Made by a program: the position numbers and the translations under genes. Of a stretch of 64,000 nt of DNA, positions 37,281 to 49,817 are shown piece by piece; within the stretch, counting starts at the first letter, position 1, and the number at the start of each line of letters is the position of its first letter. The stretch is taken from contig VXAA01001508.1 of assembly GCA_013399115.1 (NCBI GenBank), forward strand, positions 1,109,849-1,173,848, in the 5' to 3' direction. This stretch comes from Anseranas semipalmata. Lineage: Eukaryota; Chordata; Aves; Anseriformes; Anseranatidae. The notes beneath the pieces were generated by a model. It saw nothing but the letters and a program-made list of their open reading frames with translations, was not told the DNA's origin and did not search any database.

Positions 37281-40200
37281 TATATATACTTTTAGGGGAC
37301 TTACGCAAACCTAAAGTCACAAAATAGTTCCTTTGCAAGCCATCTGCACTGGCCTGTATCTGCCAAAGTGGATTCAGACTGAAATTCAGGCTTTGGACCT
37401 AAACAAACAAGCCATCTTTATTAAGCAAAGCTCTTTAGAGTTCGCTCATCTTTAAGCCCAGGCCTAAAATCAAGACTGTAGCGTTCCTGAGTTTTAAATG
37501 TTCTGATAAGCCAATGCACAAAGCAACACCTTGTGCTTTAAGAAGCTTGGCCTGTTAGCTGGTGACAAAACTCCTACAGGCTCCAGCAAGACTGCACGGA
37601 TGCCAGGTCACCACAAGCTCAGTCCCCAGCGTCTGACCACAAGGAAGTCTTACCTGAGCATGGAAAGACATACAACATGAAAACAGTTTCTTAGGTACGG
37701 ACCTCTGACTTCCTTTAGCTCCAACCATCATCTTCCTCATTTTTATTAGCCCCTGTACTTTCTGGCCAAGTCAGTGTCTTACCCACCAAGGGGATCCACT
37801 TTATTTCATTCTAAGCACCATGCACCAGCTAATTATAAACCAAACACAAATTAAACCCATCTTCCCATCCTCCTCTCTGAAACCCCTAATTGCCCATTAC
37901 CCTGTATTGTGCTCTGACACAAAAGTAATTCTACTAAGTGGGGAGTTTTGTTGTTGTTTTTTCTTTCATAAAAACTGTTAATTTGCTATTAAATCTCTTG
38001 TTGAAAGACTAATAGCTTAATGAATGCATTAAACATGTGCAAATTAGTTTTTTTTAACTGCATTACTTAGTTGAAGATTGAAAGGGTATGATACATCATC
38101 GTTGGCTCAGTAGGATTTAATGAGGCATTAGACCATCTTCTGTCTTGGAGGCCAGACTTATGAATGATCCCCAGAATTGCACAGGCAACACTTGTCCCAG
38201 GTCCCTCTCCTGCTAGCGACATATATTTTCCCCTTGCCTGTTTCTTCCCCTGTCGCTGCTGATGTACATGAAATAAAAATGTAGTTTCCAGATCAGTTTT
38301 ATAATGAAAAGTAGCCCATTGCTGATGACAAATGTTGTTTACAGTCACTGGAAAAGAGGGTGGAATGGTGAGTGAATATATTAGAGGAGGAGAGGATAGC
38401 TTTTATATTCATTATACTGCCATTTTGGGCCCGCGAAGACACATAACCTTTCTCTTTCTCCCTCCATCATACAGTCACTTTCAGATGTCTACATTAAAAT
38501 AAAAAGCTGCAGGCGGTGTGTTTTGCATTAGCTACTATCAATGAAGAAGACATTTTCCACCAGTCAAACAGAGCTCGTTGTAGGAATACCATCCCTCTAA
38601 ACACACTTACTGAGGTTTTCCTGGATGCCTTCCCTACTACACCCCTCCCCAGGCTCCCCCTGCTCCACGCAAAAGAAAACCTGCATAAGATAACTAATAA
38701 AAGCCAGTGCAAGGTCCATGTCAGTCATAAATGAGAGCAGTACCCCATGAGGGTGATGTACGCCAGCAGAAGTCATCAGTGCCTACTTGAGGAGTGGGCA
38801 ACCTCTTCTGAGAGGGTTATTCGGGAAGATTTTAAATCTATGGGTCCTGAAGCAAAAGCCACAGACCCCAGCTGCTGCAGGTAGAAAGCAGGTACCCAAA
38901 ACTGCACCACAAATTGCATTTGAGCTGTGGAAATTGTTGGATGGCCTCAGGTGGACATGGTCTACAGAAGCTTGCAGGCTTCCAGCATGGGCTCGACAAG
39001 ATGCTGTTCCTGGAGTGGAAGATTTTGAGTGTGGAGATTGTAGATGCAAACAGATCTGGAGAAAAATCTCTCCTGTGAGGCCTGAAAGACTTCTGCTGCT
39101 CAGGGAGAAGTGGAGAGAAAGGGAGTAGGGTGCGGTTTGTGGAAGAAGAGCTTTATCTTGGCAATGACAAAAAAAGGAACTCTTTGTTTTTAGAAAATTA
39201 GATAAATTAAACTTCAGGAGAGGGATACATAGTTTTAATACTTCTGGGGTTGTGCCTGTCAATTAAAGGAGGAAGAGGTCTGTGGAGAGGTGGCTGCAGG
39301 ACAGCCATGAGCTGACACGTTCTGGAACAAACCCAGAGTCAGACAGGCTGGCACCGATCCCACCCTCACATCTCTACTCCATGCCATGATCAAAAGGCTG
39401 TCAGATACTAATAAAGTCTTAATGCATCATTTCTTATTCACACTGACTCATGTGAGACATCTTGGGCATCCAAGTTTAGTGGGTCATACTCCTAGGCTCC
39501 TTCTGCAGCGATTAGCTCTTCCAGACTCAGAACAGCTAAGTTAGGATCCTGGCATGAATTACCATCTTTTCAAATCTTTCTTCACTGATTTTACAAGGAG
39601 CTTTAGGGGTTCCAGCCACTTATCTCTAACACCCAAGTCAGATGTCTGAAATTAGACAGCAAATATCTTTATAGGACTCTGATTGTATTCAGCTCTGCAA
39701 ACCCATGTATGTGCAAAGCAGCAGGACTCCACTGCTGCAATTAATGGCTTGTGGTGAGACATTGCCCAGAGGCCAAGAAGAGCCAGAGGGCATAGAGTTA
39801 TTGCTGTATGTGTATGATTTCATCTGAGCTGCTATCCTCCACTGGCCTGATGGGAATCTCATGGAAGGGGCACCTAAGGGAACATCAGGGACGCTCTAAA
39901 AATAGGAAATAAGGGAATAAGGACTAAGTTCTTCAACAATATCACGTAATGGTCCTTGGTCAGGCAGTGGCAGCAGGAAGATTCACAAGCAGGTCCTTTA
40001 TTCCCTTACTGGAACATGCTCCAATTCTTTGTGGTGTTAGAATTGTAAGAAATTCAGCTCCCTTCTGAGGGGTCCAGTTTTTAGGGGAATATACAAAGAC
40101 AGGAACTGATGTCTGTTCAGGAAACATTCTTGTTCTACTCAGTACTAAGGACTTGCCTCATATAGCCTCAGTCCACTGACACACTCATTAATTTGTTAAT

Positions 40201-42449
40201 TAATCGGAGTACATCTTCTGAGCTACATTTAGCCAACTCAATGTTAGGGGTTTAGTCTCACTGTCCCCTGAAGGTGCACCCAGAGGGTGATTGGCATCTG
40301 TAGAGGATAGATTATTCATCCCGTCTATCTGGATATCAGCATTAGTATGAGACTAGTCACTCCGTGAGATGTCTGACACTGCACAGAGACTTTAGAAAGA
40401 TCCTGAACAACCAGCCTAGACAAGATATCTAACTCTCAGGTGGTTAATGAAATGAGGTGGATCCCATCCCACTGACATTGGAGAACAGCTCCATTAGCGC
40501 ACTCTATTAATATACTGACAATATGGAATAATACCATTAGAAGTTCAGCTAATCTTTTTGCACCTCATAAGTTATGAAAATGTTTTACAGGTTATCAACA
40601 GAACTCACTTCACCCATAATTAGAAACATTGGATTTAAAAGCCTGCATGGATGCCAATTGTTACTTGTTGAAATACAACTGTTTCTGGGGGGAAGAGAAG
40701 GAAGCCCATGGACTTCACAATGCAGTTGTTACTGGAAGCACATATACCCATACACAAAGAGTAGCGGGAGCTTGTGGTTTTGAAATATTTTAAACCCAAA
40801 TATTCATGCATGGCAAGTTATGAACAACCTTTTTTCAGGACAGTTAGAAATCAGAGGTATTCATTCAAACCTTAAAGAATTGTGAATAATTGTACCTTAT
40901 ACACAGGCAAATATTGGCACATGCACTATGGAGGAAGCCCCTGCTATTCAAACAAACATTCCTGTGTTTGCACTGCCTATAGTCTGCGCTTGCATTGTTA
41001 GCTGCACACAGCACAACGTACAAGGTCAGCGGTAGACTGCACTCCTATGGTTAGTGTTTGAAGAGGGAACATTTTATCCTTCACAACAAATCTACATATA
41101 GGCTATTGAATGAAATACAATAGCCTCACTACATTACTTCATCCATTAGCTAGATGCCTGTAAGAAAAATAAAACTGTATTTTTTTAAGATCCATTATGG
41201 ATTGTGAGGTAAACAACTTGCATTCAGGCAGAAAACTGCTATCTGATCCCCAAAGCAGACAAATTTTCAGTTTATGGCATTCAAAGGGAAGTAGGGGACT
41301 TGTTTTAGCACTATTTAGTACTGCTTTGGGGGGCCCACATGATGTCATGTATAAGTGCTGTGTACACACAACCAGGGAGACATACCTTAAAGATTTCCCA
41401 GACCTTCTGTAAGCAAGAGTGATGTGGGGAATGGTACCAGGTGAGCATCACCTCCAGCGTTAGTCCAAGCAGCAATCACTGCACTGCTGCTAGTGCACTA
41501 CCAGGTCCTGAGCGTTATGTCACGGTGCCTCCACCTCACTTCATCCCAGAACAGGTATTGATAACGCTTCTTGCTCTTTATTCTGACCCGGTGGCTCCCC
41601 AGCACTTCTCACAACATTAGCAATTGCACACCATTAGGTAATCAGGTAAGAGCCTCACTGTTGAACGGAAGGAGAAGGGAGGACGAAGGGACAGATATTT
41701 TCCATTCTCTCTCTTTTTTCCCCTTCTTGGACTGCACGGAGAAGCTTTTCTTTTCTTCCCTCATATACTTGGTCTCCCTCTGAGCTCAGAACCCAGCTGC
41801 CATGCTCAAAAACCCGATGTGCAGGTGACACTTCAAGGATGTAATCAGCAAACGTTGTGGGGGGTGGAGGAGCAAGAGGTGCTGACACAGAAACAACGTT
41901 CTATTTTAAGCAGGCCAAGCGCACACCTACTCCTGGCCTTCGAATTAGGAGGGCTGCTTGCTCCGTGTGCCATGAATCATTCCAATCTGGCTGGGGAAGC
42001 AGGATTTCTTCCCCCAGCCCTTGCAGCAGCGTGCTGAAAAGGCTGCACCAAATGGGGTTAGGTCAGCCAGGTTGGTTTGACAGCTCTGGGTTGGAGCAGC
42101 AAGAGGATTCAGCATTACTGGGAGCTGCGGCACAGCGAACGGGATTTATCAGGCAAGCGGAGGCAATGCGTGCATCTCTTGAAGATGTCACTGAAGTGGC
42201 AGTAACTTGCAAAGAGCTCTTGTCAGGGCAGCAGGGGTGCAAGGGAAGAGGGGTGGAGGCAGGAGCATGGGAAACCTTTGAGGAGAGGAATGAATGATGC
42301 ACTGCTGGCACAGGCCTTTCCTTGCAGCTAAACTGGCATCCTCCTGTCCTTTCCCATCCGTAATTTGGGCCTTCTCCAGCGAGGAAGGGCACTGAGTCTT
42401 TGACCTCTGAGAAAGCACCACTGCACAGGCCAAGGAGAGCTGGGGCTGG

Positions 42450-42477
42450 GCATCTGTAGGTGGACATCTGTAGGTGG
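42450..42477 (+). repeat. 14-bp tandem duplication
   Basis: Two consecutive copies of RCATCTGTAGGTGG differ only at the first base. A small slippage duplication. Confidence 0.9.
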
Positions 42478-42637
42478 GCAGAGATTGCACCATTCCAGGC
42501 GCCCAGAGACCACAAGAAAGCAGGAGCTGGGACTGGAGGAGGAGCTCCCTGTGACCTGTCAGTGCATGCTGTCTTCACCTTAGTCTTCAGAGCGAGCAAT
42601 CCTACAGTGCCACCATTTTTTTCTCTCCTTTATTCAG

Positions 42638-42711
42638 GATTCAGAAAGCGTAGCAATGAGAAGGTGGTTGAGTTTCCAGACGTTGCACTCAAGCGACTCT
42701 TCATTGTGGAG
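42638..42711 (+). other. Best candidate exon of the window
   Basis: A strong acceptor (T/C-rich run at 42615-42635, then CAG) is followed by 74 bases ending in GTGGAG and then GTAAGTCAG, a near-consensus donor with GT at 42712. Two frames are open across it. One reads RKRSNEKVVEFPDVALKRLF, which looks protein-like but matches no family I recognise. The other begins DSESVAMRRWL. The length of 74 bases is not a multiple of three, so a real coding exon would shift phase. It could also be an internal lncRNA exon or a chance pair. No matching flanking exons were found. Confidence 0.25.
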
Positions 42712-45700
42712 GTAAGTCAGGACTGTGCCCAGTTTGGAGTGTTAAAACTCTTGTTCATGGTGCAGGGCAAATGGTTTGCTTCATGGCGCTCCTGTGTTCT
42801 GTCACCATCTTGTATTGGTCTCTCCTGGTTTTCAGGAACCAATTCTAAGTCCTAGGAAAAAAAAAAAAAGGATGTTCTTGAAGATGGGGCAACCTGGGCT
42901 ACTCATTGGCATTGTAATTATTCACATGCCCTGGGCAAGGAACATTAAAAAAAAGGGAAGGAAAGGAGAATTATCACAACAAAGCTTGTTTTGAGGCCCC
43001 CAGAATGTGTGATTGCTTTTTTTATGGATAGAAGACTGAAAATGAACCGAATGTCACAAACCCTGAAGCAGAAAACGTTTGAATGACATGCCCCATACTG
43101 AGACACAAATTCCTGTGAATCGGGTACATTACATATTGCTGAGACATCTCAGCCCTTCTGCGTGTTTTTGAGCCTGAACCAATTAAAACACAAAGCAGGT
43201 GGAAGCAGGAGGCAAACCCATTGTTTGTTTATCAGACGTAAAGGACACGTACAGACTCCAGATTACAGTGCGGCGCTGCGAGTGCTCCCGCCGCCCGGGC
43301 CCTGCTGTAATAGCAGCCTGTTCTAATAACAGCCTGTTAGGAAACAATGCAGCAGAGAGGACGGGCAAAGACGCATCCAGGTCACAAGGCAGGAGGCAGG
43401 GATCCCACAGGCTAATCCTGGCTTTGAAGCTAATGAATGCAGTAAATAGAGAGTCACTAGAGCGTGAAAAGCACGCCTTCTAGCTGCTGCTGAATTAACT
43501 TTCCTCCTACTGCCCGTGAGTCGGGCGAAGCCTGGTTGATGGCACCTGAGTTGGCTAACCATCCGCAGAACCTCTCGCTGACCACCCAACTGCGTCCCGG
43601 CCCTCGGAGCTGGGGGCCCAGGTGAGGATGAACCCCACTGCCAACAAAACTCCCCTCATGCGGCTGTGTTGACAAACCCTCTAGTGCCTTCCCAAAACTC
43701 GTACGTCCATCAGCAAGAACAGCCGTGTTGTCCCAGCCACCAGCTCGCACACCCAGTTTCTGCTTCGTGAAGTGCTGCTTTTCACCTATCACCTTCCCTC
43801 CAAAACCCTTCCACATCTCTGCTAAGCCATTCACTGGAAACACCCCCCAGCCAAAATTGTCTGGAGCCTCTGATTTAAGCCGTTATTCAAAATTAAAACA
43901 AAGTTTTCTGAACCGCCTTAGAGACTTGTTCTGGTCTGCAGCGCATTTCACCACTCTCAGCCTGTCTCTGGTTTCCGTGAATCAAAGCAACGTTCATGGC
44001 TTCATATTCCCCAGGGGCAACTTGTCTCCTCAAAGCTTTCTCCACTGCCCCAGCATCATCTCTCTTTCTGTCCCTTCAGATCTATTTCTTCTGCTGCAAA
44101 TTCAATTAAAGCCTCTCTGGGAGCCTCACGATCAAGTCAATACAGGGACCAATGGTAGGATGGGTTAAAGTGAGGTTTAAAGTGAGCAGATACGCGAGGA
44201 ACTGAAAGGAAGGCAGGCTTTGTTATTAAGAAACCAGAGAGGCAGGATTCATCCCTCCTTACTTAGGTATACACAGAGGGGGTGGCTGCTTCTAAGGCAG
44301 GTATCTGTGCTCCCCCGGCAGTCATTATGGATCCAGCCAAGGCGCTCTCATCCTCAGATCCGCTGAGCGAACTGGTAGATCCTCATCAGCGATAGTGGGA
44401 ATGGACCAGGGAAATAAGGGGGCAATACCTCATAGCCTGTGCAGCCGGGTATGTGATTCTGGTCATATGAAGTAAGCTCATCTGTATGGTCTGTACAGTC
44501 TCTTCTCTCAATTACCCTGCAGCTGTATCTGTTCCAAAAATAACAGCTAGCTCCTTTGCATTTTGTGATTGTGCCATCATAATTAAAATAAATTCCAGTC
44601 TCCAAACAGCAGTGGTAGGAGCCCATCAATTTTATGGGGGGGAATGGAAAAATGCTTTTTTTCCAAATTATTTTTACTCTGGCGTACCTGGTTTCAAAAC
44701 TGTCTTTGATTCAATTCGGTTGCTGTGGAAACAACCATGACATCAGACTTGGGAGTCGTGACATCGTTGAGTGAATAATCATATGCTGGAGAAAGCAGCA
44801 GGAAAAATGAAGTAAACAAATGTGCTTATCCACAAATGCTCCTACCATGAGGAACTGGAATCTCCAATGGTAATTTACCACACGTTGCTAATGTGTTTGT
44901 TATAATATATTTCTTAATTCTTTTTCCTTTTATTTTGGCTGAATATGAAAGTTCATCAGGGCTGGAACAAACAGGGGAAGCATATTGAGATGAGCATTAC
45001 AGATCTGTCGTGCTCTAGTTTATGGTCTTTTCTCAGTGATACACAGTAAGTAAAACAAGCACTGATTGAGTCAGCTGCCTCCTGGGTGTTCATTTGCTGT
45101 AGTGTGAGGAATATTAATGCTAAGTACATCCGCGTGCATCAGGCAAGGCAGGAGGAGGCAAGCAGATTACCCCGGCTTAGGGGTATTATACACGCGTCTG
45201 CAACTTCCAAAGACACAGAGAGGAAACATTTCTGTGGGTTTTTGTCTCTTATCTTCTTACAGTCTTATAGATTTTGGAGATGCATTGCCCTGGAGTTTTA
45301 ATACTTAGAGTTTTCAGGGGGGATTGTGATTTTTTTTTTAAATCCTCCTTTTTATAGAAAAAAAAAGGAAAAAAGCAAGCACTGAATTTCATCAGGATAA
45401 AGAAAAAGCAGATTCCAAGAGAAGAAAGAACAGATGAAAAAGAAAAGTTTGATTAAAATCCCCTCTTGTTCCATGTGTTTGATGTAAATATCTTCACACC
45501 TTTCTCTTCCTTTGCAACCTCAGCAGAGGGTTCAGCCCGTCACCAGGGGATTGAGTTCCAAGCTCAGGGCTTTGTAGTTGCTGCTGCTCTTGCTGCTGTT
45601 GTCTAAAGGGATTATAAGCCTTTGTAAAGCTTGTGTTAATACCCTGGAGGGGAAAAATGAGTTTCCAAATAACCTTTTTTGTGTATTTCTTGTCTGAGGT

Positions 45701-48700
45701 ACCCTAGCAATGGAAAAGTTAGGAAGTGTTCTGGCTTCAAGAGCAGGTCATTTAAAATTCATAAGCCACGTCTCCAGCCTTTCTGACCCAGTCTCTCCCA
45801 GTGTCGGGATGGCCCTTGTGCTGCTGACACCAGCACCTCTGAGGAATAGCAATGCATTTCTCTGCTCACCAGGGAACACGTTTAGTCTTAGACTGGGGTT
45901 TTTAAAAGCGCCTGAAGGACTGAATCAGATGCTCAGCTCCCATCACATCCCTCAGTAACGTTAGGGTACCTTATATTCTACACGTTCTTTGGAAAATCCC
46001 AGCTCAGGATCCAATTCCACAGCTTCAGACTGACTCTCTGCATGTTTTCAAGCCCTTTTTTCTTTTCTGCAGAAGGACTGGTTTTGAGCCATGTCGCACC
46101 ACTTCCCTTCAGATGCAGTTGCAAACGTGCAGAGCTGCTTGCTATTCAGGGAGCGTCGGTGGCTGTGGGTCATTCAATATTCCAGGGCGAGGAGTGAATC
46201 GCTCGGTATTCCAGGGATGTGCCATCGCTCAGCATCAGTCGGTACCCCGACCCGTACAGCTGTGGATTGCTCGGTATTCCTGCAGTGTGCTTCAGGTGTT
46301 TAAAGGCTGCCACGGAGCGCCTGGGTGCTTGCCAGGATGAGAGCCTTTCAGTATTCACATCTGCCTCCCCTGCAAGGGGCGAGGCACACGGCCATCCGTT
46401 CCATTCGCCGCTCTACCAGCTTTTGAGAATAGAAGTGAACATGATGGTCAAAGAGAAAATGACAATGGAGAGGAGAGGAAAAGAGAAGTGGTGAAAGAAG
46501 GGAGAGATATGAAAGGACAGTTCTTTAGAAAATGAGACCTTTGCACCCCTCATACAGGTGCTTTCCAAGAGCCATGGTTTAGGTTCAGATTAAAAGGGTG
46601 AAGGCAATGCATCCCGTCTTTGTAAGACTGACATAAGGATCCAAGGCAGAGCTGTTCAGATACATTCATTCTCCTGCTTTTTGCTACCGGTCAGTGTTAT
46701 GTGATAAAAGGCTCATCCCCACAAACACAAAGGAGCACAGCAGGAGGCAGAGGGACCGCAAGGACCTAATCAGAAATGCAGGACCTGACCCGGCTCCTCG
46801 CAGGGCTGTCACAGGAGGGCGTCAGCCCCATCCCCTGCGGATGAAACCCATCACGATCAGTCAACAGGAGAGACTCTTCACATGGAGAGGGGTTACTGCC
46901 TACAGGGTCTGGGACTCACTGTGAGACAGCCAAGAGCCTTCTGGATTGTACAAAGGTTTGTACAAATCCATTTCTAAAATTTTCTTAACTTATGTTTTTC
47001 AGAAATTTGTTCGTGTCATTTGAGAAAAGCACAACCCTCCAATTATTCTTTTGTCTGCAATTATGCCAATTTCATAATGATATTGAAACACAATAATAAT
47101 GATTAACATAAAACTTCTTGATTGACCCAAATCATTTTTTTTTTCTTACAAATTGTCTACTAACAATTTTGGCTTTTTAGAATAGCATTCAGATTTGGAA
47201 TGGAGAAAAAAGAAACAGAGTTTTTGGATAAGAGAAGTTGTTTCCAACACAGTCCTTTTCATAAGACCATCTGCTCTTTTGTTACAGGTATGAGTCTGGA
47301 GAGCTGTATGCCAGTTACTACAAACGACAAGCCAGCACTGCGTACAGGTAGTTTTGAGGATGCCTAGCACAGGTCTGAACAAATAGGCTGTTTATGGAAG
47401 TGGAAGAAAAGGTTCTGTTTTGCAAAACCAGGAATGCAAAAGGAATCTAATATGTGCTGTAAGGGATGTTACACTGCAATGAGAGTGGAAGTGGCCTGTG
47501 GCTAGCATGGGCACCAATGAAAGCTCATCCCAACTTCATAAGGTATTGATTTTTCTGGAGTGGGTAACAGTGGCTCAGGGACAAAAACATATTTCTTCAT
47601 TGTTAGTATTGAGTTTTACATTTTTATACAATTAACATAAGCCTTAACAATTCTCCAAACCTGTCTTCTGGAAATGCTTGTATTTAAGGAAATGCTTCTC
47701 AGCCTCCTTCCCTTTTCTCTTTTCTGGGTATGCCCACTGATTTGGAAGGCTTAGCATGTATCTTTTTTTTCTCCATCAACCCTTGGCCTTAAAGCAGTAA
47801 ATCAAAGTTCTCTGGATCTGCTACACCATGAAAATATTTAGTGGATATAATGTTTATTTGTGATTCTTGCTTCACTCAACCCATTCTCTAAGGGAATCTC
47901 TCCCAACATGCCCCCCAGTACTTAGCTGTGAAAATTACATTCCCTTCCCCATGACTTTGTCAGTGCAGGGAACATCACAGCCTGCTTCAAAATGCTGCAC
48001 TGCACTTCTCAATGGTATTTTATGACACATTTTTCAAATCAAATTTAAAAGCATAACTGAGTGGAATTAAATTAATGCCGTCTGGTAATGTCAGCAGCAC
48101 CGGAGCTGTGCATGGCTGGCTTAGCTTCTAAACCTCTGGCAGCTTCCTGGGACTTACTTCTGACTTCAGGGAAACAGTGAACGTTGTGATGTGAATTTTT
48201 TAAAAACTGTGTCTGTGGAAGGGAGCGTGTGGGAGTAAATATATGGCAGCTGAGGTCTTGGTAGGGGTTTGCTAGGGAAGATCCGTAAGGGTGTATGTAG
48301 GTATGTTCCTGCGTACAGCTGGGGAAAGGAGGGTGTATGAGTTCAGAATAGGTTTCTATGGGAGTTTCAGCATGATGGATGTACACCTAAGAGGTCTGAG
48401 AACATCTCTAACATTACCCATGCAGACCTTGTTGCACCTGCTTTTTTCTCACTCTTGCTATGATGTAGTTTGATGAAATATAGTTATTCTATCCCAGAAA
48501 CGAGCATATCACAGCACTGATTCTGATAATGAAGATGATAAAGATTTAGAATAGCAAAATGTTGCATCTTCAGATCACTGAGCAGAATGCACAGTTTGTG
48601 CCTGGGTATATTTTTGTCTGTGCATAGTCAGGAGAGACTGCTAGTAGCTTTTGGGCTGGAAAATTGTTAATACAACAGCAGCTCTATAGAAGACGTGGCG

Positions 48701-49808
48701 GGGGAGTAACAGACATATGCAGGTACATGCTCACGAGTAGGTTCATATACCATATATTCAGGTTAATGCATTTTGTCTGTAGATGTCTTAATGTTTATTC
48801 TACGAACATAGAGTCCACATATATCTGTCTGAAATGGTGTACGTATAGACACAATCTCATTTGTGTACAGCCAACATTTTTCTTTTTTCCCTATCTCTGT
48901 ATTAAATGCAGTAATTCCAGCATTTTTTTCACACTGTGAATAAAAATCCCATAATAATTTTAGCCAAGATTAATCCAAGAACATATAGCATGGGATGTAT
49001 TTCATCAGTGCCTAATGGTACTTTTTTATCCTTCAATGACTTTACATTCACTCATCCAATTCCAGGAGGGGTACCTGAAGGCATCAGCTGCCTGTACCTC
49101 TTTACCTTCCCACACAGGTAACACTCAAAGTGTTCCCTCCATACAAGAGGGAGAAAATTTCTGCTGGTAGTGCTACACTAGAATTGCACAGACACGCACT
49201 GGGTCCAAACAAGCTCTGTAATCCACCTGAAGCGTGCAAACCTCCTCTTGTACCCACTCAACATGCCCATTGCCAGTAAGGATGGGTTCGTGTTGTGGAG
49301 GGAAGAGGAACTGCATTTATTCCGGGTTACATTAATGAAGGTACCAATTGCCACTCAGTCCGGAGGACAAGCCCAGAGCTTGCCTGAAGTAACACTCCAT
49401 GAAATGTAAATAAAAATCACCATCCTTACTTTTGGTTTTGGTTTTGTTTGCTTGTTTTTCACCTTTATGGGAAACACCTTTTCTGTAACGCTACAAAATA
49501 TATATTCCTCCCCTCATGGAAAACATCGTATGAACACCATAGCCCTCTCCCATAAAGCACAACCTGTTCATAGTGGTAACCTCATTGCCTGAATGCCATG
49601 GTGACTTGTCCTCATCCCTACGCTTGTGCTATGGGTGTTGGTGTCTTCTGGATGCTTTTGTGACAAGAACACTTGGAGGTCAGGTAATGCATTTGTACTG
49701 GTGGATAGAGCACTAGAGATATTTATCCTTTTCTAAAAATAATAAAGCTGTCTTGGATTTACTTGGAGATGTAGGAGCACGGAAATAGGGGAGTGTAATA
49801 CGGAGAGG
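42712..49808. other. Unique non-coding region
   Basis: No gene supported. A cysteine-rich 91-codon minus-strand frame at 44354-44629 and an open stretch at 49066-49117 with acceptor- and donor-like borders were examined and left as unsupported. A T-run and A-run near 45330-45367 could fold into a weak hairpin. Confidence 0.5.
44354..44629 (-). other. Cysteine-rich small open frame, unsupported
   Basis: The 91-codon frame has seven cysteines at residues 7, 8, 24, 29, 37, 45 and 61, with several aromatic residues between them, which is unusual for random translation. I do not recognise a family, no signal peptide is visible, and no splice sites clearly delimit an exon. It could be a decayed exon, a lineage-specific small protein or chance. 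Codon conservation in related birds would decide. Confidence 0.1.
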
Positions 49809-49817
49809 NNNNNNNNN
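49809..49817. other. Assembly gap (nine Ns)
   Basis: Nine undetermined bases sit directly before an eight-base A-run. The gap probably hides a homopolymer or short repeat that was not resolved. Confidence 0.95.

Larger units (their letters stand above)
32426..42449. other. Long unique non-coding region
   Basis: No protein-coding or RNA gene is supported. Simple repeats at 32696, 35491, 35699, 36901 and 37262 are listed separately. A weak minus-strand exon candidate lies at 36236-36290, and 33182-33223 is a weak plus-strand splice-site pair. From about 39450 to 40480 a few words hint at a very old interspersed repeat, but nothing could be delimited. A 146-codon frame at 41857-42297 has no recognised domain. 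Confidence 0.5.

Noticed and set aside
37555..37740. Minus-strand open frame ending at a CAG/GTAAGAC donor
   Set aside because: The donor is good, but no acceptor is visible upstream on the minus strand and the peptide is not recognisable.
39450..40480. Possible long, old LTR-like region
   Set aside because: A few TTAGG, TCTAAC and GTCTGA words hint at an old repeat, but no ordered set of blocks or ends could be established.
41857..42297. 146-codon plus-strand open frame upstream of the exon candidate
   Set aside because: It is protein-like in part but overlaps an antisense frame of similar size, lacks domains and cannot be joined to the candidate exon by visible splice sites.
49066..49117. 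52-base stretch with a good acceptor and a GTAACA donor
   Set aside because: The donor is non-optimal, the exon is short and there is no partner exon.
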